49,868 nt of DNA from CAZUCD01 sp964618855. Its GTDB lineage: Bacteria; Sumerlaeota; Sumerlaeia; SLMS01; JANRJK01. The position numbers and the translations under genes are program-made. The stretch lies in assembly GCA_964618855.1 (NCBI GenBank), contig CAZUCD010000004.1, forward strand, positions 1 through 49,868. The letters are read 5' to 3'. Position 1 is the stretch's first letter. Every line of letters begins with the position of its first letter. The notes beneath the pieces were generated by a model that saw nothing but the letters and a program-made list of their open reading frames with translations, had not been told where the DNA came from and did no database searches. Below, one piece after another: positions 1 to 7,390 of the stretch.

Positions 1-711
<711 letters not shown>

Positions 712-715
<4 letters not shown>

Positions 716-2076
716 GCGGTCTGAGAGCTGGCCCGAGTGGCTTGGCTTCGGCAAGCGCCTGTCTCCTGCTATTGCTCCTGCCTTGTTGGGCTGAGGCGGT
801 CCCAACGGTGTCGTCGATGGTCGCAGTTCAGGGACCCGACGGCGCCGGTGGCTCGCGGGTTTTGGTCACATACGATCTCGTCTCGGCCCTGGGACCCTGC
901 AGCGTGGAGCTTTTGGTGCAGACCTCTCCAGTCGCAGGGCGCACCCCAACGGTCGGTGCCACGGGCGATATCGGCGCCGGTATCCTCGCGGGAACTGGAC
1001 ACACCATCGAGTGGCGCTGCGATCAACAGTTCCCCGGGGAGGCGTTCACCTCCGCGAATCTGTACCTGGTGGCGACCGACGCGGCGGGAGTTGTCTCCAT
1101 CGCAAGTGCGGATTTCGAGGCGGACGCCCAACCCAACGCAACGCTCACCTTGACGGCACCGACGGGGTGGTCTGCCTACGGCCCCGTCAATGGCGCCACC
1201 CGCGTCGTGGGGACCCTGAATCCGAATCTGTCGGGGCATTTCCTGGATCGCCCACCGTCGGTGGCCAACGTGGGCTTGGTTTTCCTGCAGGACGCCGCGC
1301 AGGCGGAGGGCGGATTGCAGCAGGCGGTCGGCGCCGTGCTCGAGGCGAATGCGTACTATCGGCTCGAGTGCCTCGTCGGAAACATCGACGAGGGCACCGC
1401 CAACTTCGGGTACTTCGATCTGACCGGGTTTCCCGGCTACAGGGTGGAGCTTCTCGCGGGAGGGACGGCATTCGCGACCGACAACAACACGCTCGCGGGC
1501 GCGATCCCCGAAGGTGAGTTCCGAACGAGCGTGGCGGAGCGGTACGTGCCCGGAGCTTTTCCGAATCTCGGACAGCCGATCTCGATCCGACTGGTGAACC
1601 TGGACCAACCCGGCACAGTCGAGGACCCGGGGATTGAGGTGAACTTCGACGAGGTCACGCTGGTTTGCTCGGGTTGGGCGGCATCCGGCACGATGACTCT
1701 GGATGCCATTTCCCCGACCGCCGGGGTCGCCTCCGCAGCGCCGACCTCCCAAACTGCCCCGATCCCGATAAACTACGTCGGTGCGAGTGACGCTCACTCC
1801 GGTTTGGCAGCGGTCGAACTGTGGTACAGGTTCGAGTCCGGCGCGTGGACATACTCCGGCACCTCCGGCATAGGCGGCACGGGGTTCCTGTTCTTTACTC
1901 CGCCCGGTACCTCCCCCGCTAACTTTGGGGAGTACTTCTTCGACCTCGTGGCAATAGACAACGCCGGGAACCGTTCGGCGGCACCGACCGGTTCGACTGG
2001 GGCAGGCGACACTTCGACGATCTTCGGTCCTGCGGCCGGAATCCCGACGTGGGATGTTTTCGACGGTTTTCGCTGA
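712..2076 (+). CDS. Secreted protein of unknown function with beta-sandwich-like region
   Basis: I do not recognise a named family. The frame is open from 607, but GTG at 712 is preferred. It overlaps the clpC stop by 4 bp and puts a clean Sec signal peptide at the N-terminus: a short basic/polar start, a Leu-rich core LLLLLLP, and a cleavage-like AEA about 30 residues in. The mature ~425 residues are poor in Lys and rich in Gly, Ala, Thr and Val. A central stretch (roughly residues 190-320) has wording seen in extracellular beta-sandwich domains of exported proteins: YRLECLVGN, GYRVELLAGG, TDNNTL, then FDEVTLVCSG. There is no PEP-CTERM or LPXTG sorting tail. It is probably a periplasmic, outer-surface or secreted structural or binding protein. 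Coupling to clpC looks positional only. Confidence 0.7.
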
Positions 2077-2085
2077 ATCCGGCGG

Positions 2086-2328
2086 TCAACCGTCCGCTTC
2101 GGACAGACCAATCATTCCCACCGTCTTCGCAATCCGGCGTGCCCGGGTCTCGGGCTTCTTCGCCTCCTCGATGTAGGCGAGATGTTCGCGCTGGTGGGAC
2201 GGTGGTAGGGCCATGAATTGCGCGTGAGCCCCTGGCGACGTCGCGAGCGCTTCCAAAAGGTCGGGTGGAACAGCGGGGACCTCGCATTGATTTCGCCGGG
2301 ATCTCGACTTGCGATCGCGTGGCTCCAC
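2086..2328 (-). CDS. YdeI/OmdA-type C-terminal domain protein, short, possibly a gene remnant
   Basis: The encoded ~80 residues match the C-terminal domain of YdeI/OmpD-associated (OmdA) proteins: VPPDLLEALATSP, then PPSHQREHLAYIEEAKKPET, then RARRIAKTVGM. Family members of this kind usually carry an N-terminal DUF1905-type domain before this region. Here only the C-terminal half is present behind a basic, low-information leader. The frame stays open upstream to 2394 without any recognisable domain. The start taken is GTG at 2328, with no convincing ribosome-binding site. It may be a stand-alone short OmdA protein or the tail of a decayed gene. Function in the family is poorly defined (linked to bacteriocin or peptide resistance in some genomes). 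Confidence 0.55.
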   Translation of the reverse strand: MEPRDRKSRSRRNQCEVPAVPPDLLEALATSPGAHAQFMALPPSHQREHLAYIEEAKKPETRARRIAKTVGMIGLSEADG

Positions 2329-2394
2329 AGCAAGTGATCCCCCTATCTCTCGCGGCGTCGATTCAGGACAGTCGCGAGGTCCCAGCCAGCCATC

Positions 2395-2616
2395 CTAAAG
2401 AACTCGCTCAAGTCGGTCGTGAGCCGGATCGGTGCCATACAGGATCATCCTCATGTATTCGAGTGCCGCGATGCGCTCGGCGGGGGTTTTGGTGGCCCAG
2501 TATGCCGCCTCGTTGCCTTGTTCGGCCAAGTCGCACTCCCCGAGGGCTGACTTGTCGAAGCGGAACATGGCTTCGAGTTCCTCGCGGGTGAGTGGTGGTT
2601 GGTCGGACTCTGCCAT
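2395..2616 (-). CDS. Small protein of the type that precedes nucleotidyltransferase genes
   Basis: A 73-residue acidic protein. Its second half, KTPAERIAALEYMRMILYG followed by D..HDRLERVL, resembles small proteins that in many bacteria sit directly upstream of a MNT/AbiEii-type nucleotidyltransferase gene. ATG at 2616 is the only sensible start. One base after the stop there is a new ATG (2393-2391), but that frame ends after 16 codons, so the usual partner is missing or destroyed. The gene is followed on the same strand by the OmdA-like fragment. An antitoxin-like or adaptor role is inference from family context only. Confidence 0.55.
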   Translation of the reverse strand: MAESDQPPLTREELEAMFRFDKSALGECDLAEQGNEAAYWATKTPAERIAALEYMRMILYGTDPAHDRLERVL

Positions 2617-2746
2617 GCACGCCGGGTTCCCGAGGATGATGTTGCATGCTGCCACGCGGGCGGTGCCTGCGCAATGACTCGTTGCCACGCCCGGGGCGGG
2701 TCCGCGCAATGGGCGCCGACCATTCCGCGCAGGAGCGCCCCCCGTC

Positions 2747-3712
2747 ATGAAGGTCGTTTTCTTCGGCACGCCCAACTTCGCCGTCCCGACGCTGCAGAAG
2801 CTGCTCGAGGCCGGGCACGAGGTTGCCGCCGTCGTCACCCAGCCGGACAAGCCGGCCGGGCGTGGACTGCAAATGAAGGCGCCGCCGGTGAAGACCTTCG
2901 CGCTGGAGCACGGACTCCGCGTCCTGCAGCCAAAGAGTGCGAAGGCGCCCGAGTTTGCGGACGAGCTGCGCGCCATCGCGCCCGAGGTCGCGGTGGTTGT
3001 CGCGTATGGCAAGATCCTGCCGCGCGCGGTACTGGACATCCCTCGCCACGGCTGCCTGAACGTCCATGCGAGCCTCCTTCCGAAGTATCGCGGCGCCGCA
3101 CCCATTCAGTGGGCCCTCATCAATGGCGAAACGCGGACCGGCGTCTCGATCATGCAACTCGACGAGGGCATGGACACCGGCCCGGTCGTCTCGACCGTCG
3201 AGGTGGACATCCTCGAGGACGACGATGCGGTATCGCTGGCGAACATGCTCTCGATGATGGGGGCGGAGGAGATGCGGATCGTGCTGGAGAGGCTCGCGCG
3301 GGAAGGACGCCTCGATTCTGCGCCGCAGGACAACGCCGCCGCGACGATGGCGCCGCTGATCGAGCGCGACACGGCGCGGATCGACTGGGAGATGAAGGCC
3401 GAGGATGTGATCCTGCGCATCCGCGGATTCCTGCCGTGGCCCAAGGCCTGGACGATGGCCGGGGACCGCGAGTTCAAGCTGATCTCCGCGGAGGCGTGCG
3501 CGGCGGACTGGCTGGTCGTGAAGTCGGTCGAGCGGGACGAGATCCTCCCGGGCACGGTGGTCGACGTGCTGAAGGGGCGCGGAATCGTGGTGAAGGCCGG
3601 GGAGCGCACATTGGTGCTCGTGACGCGGCTTCAGCCGCAGGACAAGCCCGTGATGAAGGCCGCCGACGCGGTGAATGGCGGCTTGATCACCGTCGGCACG
3701 CGCTTCCACTGA
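2747..3712 (+). CDS. fmt: Methionyl-tRNA formyltransferase
   Basis: Transfers a formyl group from 10-formyl-tetrahydrofolate to initiator Met-tRNA for translation initiation, in the cytoplasm. The 321-residue length is typical. The N-terminus MKVVFFGTPNFAVPTL, the substrate loop QPDKPAGRG, the catalytic region NVHASLLPKYRGAAPIQWA (with family Asn and His) and MDTGPV give an unambiguous match. The C-terminal OB-like domain follows from about residue 205. ATG at 2747 gives the canonical N-terminus. The gene heads a + strand run: the DUF1385 gene begins 2 bp after the fmt stop. A def (deformylase) gene, a common neighbour, is not in the window. Confidence 0.97.
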   Translation: MKVVFFGTPNFAVPTLQKLLEAGHEVAAVVTQPDKPAGRGLQMKAPPVKTFALEHGLRVLQPKSAKAPEFADELRAIAPEVAVVVAYGKILPRAVLDIPRHGCLNVHASLLPKYRGAAPIQWALINGETRTGVSIMQLDEGMDTGPVVSTVEVDILEDDDAVSLANMLSMMGAEEMRIVLERLAREGRLDSAPQDNAAATMAPLIERDTARIDWEMKAEDVILRIRGFLPWPKAWTMAGDREFKLISAEACAADWLVVKSVERDEILPGTVVDVLKGRGIVVKAGERTLVLVTRLQPQDKPVMKAADAVNGGLITVGTRFH

Positions 3713-3714
3713 CT

Positions 3715-4815
3715 GTGCAGGATGCGCCGGTCCTCAACCTTGGGGATGCGCGGCTGAGCGGCAACCCCAGCGGCACGCCGCGCTCGCAGCTCGGGGGCCT
3801 CGCGCTGGGCAAGGGCGTGCTGATGCGTTCGCGGACGGGATATGCCACCGCGGAACGCTCCCCCGCCGGGATCGAGGTGAGGTGCGTGCCGTTCGCGAGT
3901 TTCTTGTCGGCCGGTTGGCTCTCCCGGACCCCAATCGCGCGCGGCCTCGTCGGGTTCGTGGAGATGGCCGGGCTGGCCGTCGGCGTGGCGAATGGCCGCG
4001 CCCCGCGATCCCTCTCATCGGAATGGAGCGATCCGCCTGCGCGCCGCCGTCTGGTACGGCTGGCCGTCGTGGCCGCTTTCGGCGTCGTACTCCCGGTGGT
4101 CGGCGCGATGGTTTGGATCGGCCTTGATGATGCGTCGGGTGTGACGAACGAGTGCGATCACCCGGCACGGTTCGCCGCCGTTGCCGCGGGGTTGAGGTAC
4201 CTGGCGCTGCTGGGGCTCGGGGTGGGGCTGCGCTCGTCGGACGCGGCGATCCTGAGGCACCACGGGGCGGAGCACCGCGCGGTTGCCGTCCTGGAGGCCG
4301 GGCGGGAGGTGACCGTCTCCCGAGCGCAGCACGCCTCGATCCTGCACCGCAGGTGCGGCACCATGCTCTACGCCTATGCGATCGTCCTCTTGGCGGTGCT
4401 GGAGGGGATGGCAGTCCATGCCTACGGGTCACGGTGGGGCGGATTCCCTGCCTGGCCGTGGATGGCGAGGCTCCCGGTGCTTGCTGCGACCTCGCTCGTG
4501 CTGTCCCTGCTCGCGACGGGGGCCTCAGTGGAGCTGCTTCGCGCCGCCGCGATGATCCCGGGCGCCGTGCTCCTGAAGCCCTGGGAGTGGCCGGGGATGC
4601 TTTTCCAGCGCCTGACAGTCTCGCGTCCCACGGATGCCGAGGTCGAGGTAGCCATCGTCGCGCTCGAGGCCGCGCTTTCGATAGCCCCCGGGGAGGATGC
4701 GATTCGGACGCACCTTGTGACTGGACTCGTGGACGACGAGTCCGCCCCGGGGTTCCGCCGCCCGCAGCTCGCCCGACCGGCACCCTCAAACGGAGGCCCG
4801 CCCCGCCATGAATGA
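3715..4815 (+). CDS. DUF1385 family membrane protein, divergent
   Basis: A 366-residue member of the DUF1385 family of multi-pass membrane proteins with no firmly assigned function. The glycine motif near the N-terminus (LGGLALGKGVLMRS) corresponds to the family's GGQAVIEGVMMR-type motif but is altered: Leu for Gln and Lys for Glu. A central putative metal-binding pair is kept, RHHGAEHRAVAVLEAG then HASILHRRCGT, which matches the family pattern HGAEHK...HPRCGT. Hydrophobic segments occur around residues 110-135, 160-180, 220-245 and 260-290. The C-terminal QRLTV...VAIVALEAAL is also family-typical. GTG at 3715 is chosen because it lies just after the fmt stop. The 3' end overlaps the HAD gene by 8 bp, so the two are translationally coupled. 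Confidence 0.82.
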   Translation: MQDAPVLNLGDARLSGNPSGTPRSQLGGLALGKGVLMRSRTGYATAERSPAGIEVRCVPFASFLSAGWLSRTPIARGLVGFVEMAGLAVGVANGRAPRSLSSEWSDPPARRRLVRLAVVAAFGVVLPVVGAMVWIGLDDASGVTNECDHPARFAAVAAGLRYLALLGLGVGLRSSDAAILRHHGAEHRAVAVLEAGREVTVSRAQHASILHRRCGTMLYAYAIVLLAVLEGMAVHAYGSRWGGFPAWPWMARLPVLAATSLVLSLLATGASVELLRAAAMIPGAVLLKPWEWPGMLFQRLTVSRPTDAEVEVAIVALEAALSIAPGEDAIRTHLVTGLVDDESAPGFRRPQLARPAPSNGGPPRHE

Positions 4816-5620
4816 TCCGCTCGCGCACTTGGCGCGCCCCATCCGCGTCATCGTCTCCGACCTCGACGGATGCGTGACCAGCGGGGAGTGGAAGGTGCAG
4901 GCCTCGCTCTTGGCGGCGCTGCAGGAATACGCAACCCGGGCCGAGTCCGATCCGTGCGTCCCGCGCCTGACCTTCAACACCGGGCGGCCGCTGCCCTATG
5001 CGGAGTGCCTGGCACGCCTCGCCCACGTGACGCTTCCCGTCCTCTGCGAGTCGGGCGTCCTCTTGTACGACCCGGCGGACCGGTCGGCGCATTGGCATCC
5101 GGAATACGGAGAGGACGACGCGGCTCTCTTCCGCGAGGTCGCGCGCATAGCACGGACGCACTCCGGGTTCGGCACGCGGTTCTTCCAGGAGCCCGGGAAG
5201 ATGGGTGAGTTTACGCTGCTCCCCCGCCGGGGCGCGGGGACGGAGGAGCTGCTCGCCATCGCGGAGGAGATCGCCTCGCGGGTGCCGCGGCCTGTCCGGA
5301 TAGACGCCACGCACGCGGTCGTCACGCTCGCTCCCGCACACCTGCACAAGGGGACGGGCCTGGGATGGTTCTCGCGGTTCACGGGGATACTTCCGGATGA
5401 GATGGCTTCCATTGGCGACTCGATGGTGGATTGGACTTTCATGGAGTTGACAGCGGCATCGTGGGCGCCCGCCCAGGGGGCGGCAGGACTGAGGAAACTC
5501 GCGACCGTGCCGAGTAACTCACCCCCCGGCGGAGTGGTGATCGATGCGTTCGAGGCGATCATCCGCCTGAACCGTCGCCTGATAGCGGATTCCCCCAAAA
5601 CGGGGCTCGGAGTTCCCTGA
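4808..5620 (+). CDS. HAD-superfamily hydrolase (Cof/sucrose-phosphatase-like)
   Basis: A 270-residue phosphatase-type HAD protein. The nucleophile motif VSDLDGCVTSG lies near residues 16-26, the second motif is TFNTGRPLPYA, a catalytic Lys sits in LHKGTGLGWF, and the last acidic motif is IGDSMVDWTFM. The cap between motifs suits a Cof-type or sucrose/mannosyl-phosphoglycerate-phosphatase-type fold. It probably removes phosphate from a small sugar or cofactor substrate; the exact substrate cannot be read from sequence. ATG at 4808 overlaps the DUF1385 gene by 8 bp. It is followed by a 160-bp intergenic stretch full of inverted repeats. Confidence 0.83.
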   Translation: MNDPLAHLARPIRVIVSDLDGCVTSGEWKVQASLLAALQEYATRAESDPCVPRLTFNTGRPLPYAECLARLAHVTLPVLCESGVLLYDPADRSAHWHPEYGEDDAALFREVARIARTHSGFGTRFFQEPGKMGEFTLLPRRGAGTEELLAIAEEIASRVPRPVRIDATHAVVTLAPAHLHKGTGLGWFSRFTGILPDEMASIGDSMVDWTFMELTAASWAPAQGAAGLRKLATVPSNSPPGGVVIDAFEAIIRLNRRLIADSPKTGLGVP

Positions 5621-5726
5621 AGTGGTGGGGACTGGCATGACCACAAGGGGTTCTCCCTTGCGTTGAGGGGTCCCCTCGGGACTCATGTGTGACAGAATGT
5701 CTCACCACTTCACCCACCGCATTCTG
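5619..5726. other. Cluster of inverted repeats between the HAD gene and the next gene
   Basis: Within about 108 bp there are several small inverted repeats: gaagtggtg (5619-5627) with caccacttc (5703-5711); gtggt (5622-5626) with accac (5640-5644); caaggg (5644-5649) with cccttg (5655-5660), loop of 5; gagggg-t-cccctc (5665-5677); and cagaatg (5693-5699) with cattctg (5720-5726). None is followed by a T-run, so a simple intrinsic terminator is not supported. A structured leader, operator or Rho-type terminator region are possibilities. Confidence 0.4.
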
Positions 5727-5780
5727 ACCCCTTCCTTCCGGAACCCGCGCAATGGGAGGCGCAACTCCGCGAGGGGAGCC

Positions 5781-6335
5781 ATGAGCACGGAGATGATCAT
5801 CATCGTCGTGCTGCTGGCCGTTGGCGTGATGCTTGGTTTCATGATACTTGGACAGCTCAGCCGTGAGAAGACGCGAGCCGTCACGGACACCGTTGCCGGT
5901 ACGGACTCGACCACCCGGGGTGGGCGCGGCGTGGGAGGGGCTGATGGACTTTCCGGCTCCGCGAATGGTGGCATGAGCGGCGGGCCCGGTGGAGGCGGGG
6001 CCCAAACGACGTTCGTCGCTGCGTCCGACGGCAAGCCATCGGCGCCACTCACGGGCAAGGAAGCCGAGGAGGCAGGGGCCACGCGCGCCGCCAAGTTCGG
6101 CGAAGAGGCCAACGAGCGGCCGGTTGAGATCGCCAAGGCGGTGGACAAGCCGGGGTACAACCGCGCGGACAGTGCGGCGGAGGTCTACGGCCGCCAGCAG
6201 ACTCCCCAGATCGAGTCGGCGACGGAGGCGCGGCCCTACGAGTGGACCTTCCCCATCCTGGCGTTCATCCTGATGGCGACATTCCTGTTCGTCCTGTACT
6301 ATCTTTTCATGGCCCCGAGCACTGCGCGCCGGTGA
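5781..6335 (+). CDS. Small protein with N- and C-terminal membrane segments, function unknown
   Basis: A 184-residue protein I do not recognise. ATG at 5781 is chosen over the longer frame from 5685 because GAGGGGAG lies just upstream and the protein then begins directly with a membrane segment (IIIVVLLAVGVMLGFMIL). A Gly/Ala/Ser-rich linker of about 130 residues follows, with runs such as GGPGGGG, and then a second membrane segment near the C-terminus (FPILAFILMATFLFVLYYLF). The topology suggests both ends in the inner membrane with the flexible middle on one side. The permease start lies 1 bp after the stop, so the two are probably co-translated. It may be a partner or assembly factor of that permease; that is inference. 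Confidence 0.75.
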   Translation: MSTEMIIIVVLLAVGVMLGFMILGQLSREKTRAVTDTVAGTDSTTRGGRGVGGADGLSGSANGGMSGGPGGGGAQTTFVAASDGKPSAPLTGKEAEEAGATRAAKFGEEANERPVEIAKAVDKPGYNRADSAAEVYGRQQTPQIESATEARPYEWTFPILAFILMATFLFVLYYLFMAPSTARR

Positions 6336-6336
6336 G

Positions 6337-7368
6337 GTGGCGTTCGTGCTCACCTTCATCCTCAAACGCCTGCTGCTGACGATCCCGATGCTTGTCGGGA
6401 GTTCGCTCCTCGTCTTCTGCATCTTCGAGTTCAGCAACATCGATCCCGTGCGCCGGATGCTGGGCGAACGGAGCAGCAACGAGGTGGTCGTGCGGCAGTT
6501 GCGGGAGGAACTGGGCCTGAACCGGCCGGCCCATGTGCGCTACATCTCCTTCCTGACGGGGGTCTTCCGTGGTGACTTTGGCAAGTCGATGGCGACTCGG
6601 CAACCGGTCGCGGGCGAGATCCGGTCCAGGTTCCCTGCGACCGCGGAACTCGCGCTGGCGGCGCTGCTGTTGAGCGCGGGGGCGGGCCTGGTCTTCGGAA
6701 TCGCCGCAGCGCTGCGCCGCAACACCGTCGTGGACTATGCGCTGATGGGGGTGTCGCTCGCGGCGGTTTCGATGCCGGTGTTCTGGCTCGGCCTGATGCT
6801 CTCCTACTTCTTCTCGGAGAAACTGGGCTGGTTCCCGCTCCAGCAGCGGCATGCGCTGCGATTCAGCGGCGAGGTGGACGGACCGACCGGGATGCTGCTG
6901 ATCGATGCTGCACTCGCCGGGAAGCACGAGATGCTTGCGAACGTCGCGCTCCACCTTGTGCTGCCCGCAGTCACGCTGGCGGCGGTGACGAGCGCGCTCG
7001 TGGCGCGCATGACCCGCGCGAGCGTGCTCGAGGTGCTGCGGCAGGACTTCGTGCGCACGGCGCAGGCGAAGGGCCTCACGTGGGCGGGGCAGATGAAGCA
7101 CGTTCTCCGAAACGCGATGATCCCGATCGTGACGATCATCGGACTGGAGATTCCCGCCCTGCTCGGCGGCGCGGTCATTACCGAGACGATCTTCGCGTGG
7201 CCGGGCATGGGAAAGTACCTCGTCGATTCGATCCTCGGGGGTGACATCATGGCGGTGCAGGGCGTGGTGATGTTCCTCACCCTGATCTTCATCGTGGTCA
7301 ACCTCGTGGTGGACATCCTCTATGCGGTGATTGATCCGCGGCTGCGCGTCGCGACGGGCGAAGCCTGA
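6337..7368 (+). CDS. ABC transporter permease, OppB/DppB type (peptide/nickel family)
   Basis: A 343-residue inner-membrane permease. The N-terminus FILKRLLLTIPMLVGSSLLVF is the classic first TM of OppB/DppB proteins. It is followed by the family's periplasmic segment (REELGLNRPAHVRYISFL, GDFGKSM) and a BPD_transp_1 domain whose ATPase-coupling EAA-like loop is YVRTAQAKGL-like (FVRTAQAKGLTWAGQMKHVLRNAM). The C-terminal ITETIFAWPGMGKYLVDSI is also diagnostic. The start taken is GTG 6337; GTG 6346 is an alternative. The partner permease (OppC), ATPases (OppD/F) and binding protein are absent here: the next gene is convergent. The substrate is probably a peptide or similar solute, and the transporter must be completed from elsewhere in the genome. 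Confidence 0.9.
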   Translation: MAFVLTFILKRLLLTIPMLVGSSLLVFCIFEFSNIDPVRRMLGERSSNEVVVRQLREELGLNRPAHVRYISFLTGVFRGDFGKSMATRQPVAGEIRSRFPATAELALAALLLSAGAGLVFGIAAALRRNTVVDYALMGVSLAAVSMPVFWLGLMLSYFFSEKLGWFPLQQRHALRFSGEVDGPTGMLLIDAALAGKHEMLANVALHLVLPAVTLAAVTSALVARMTRASVLEVLRQDFVRTAQAKGLTWAGQMKHVLRNAMIPIVTIIGLEIPALLGGAVITETIFAWPGMGKYLVDSILGGDIMAVQGVVMFLTLIFIVVNLVVDILYAVIDPRLRVATGEA

Positions 7369-7390
7369 TTGCGCGGGGCCTGCCGGCCAG

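Noticed and set aside
3734..5347. A 537-codon minus-strand frame opposite the DUF1385 and HAD genes
   Set aside because: Arg/Pro-rich shadow frame without motifs; the plus-strand genes have clear family signatures.
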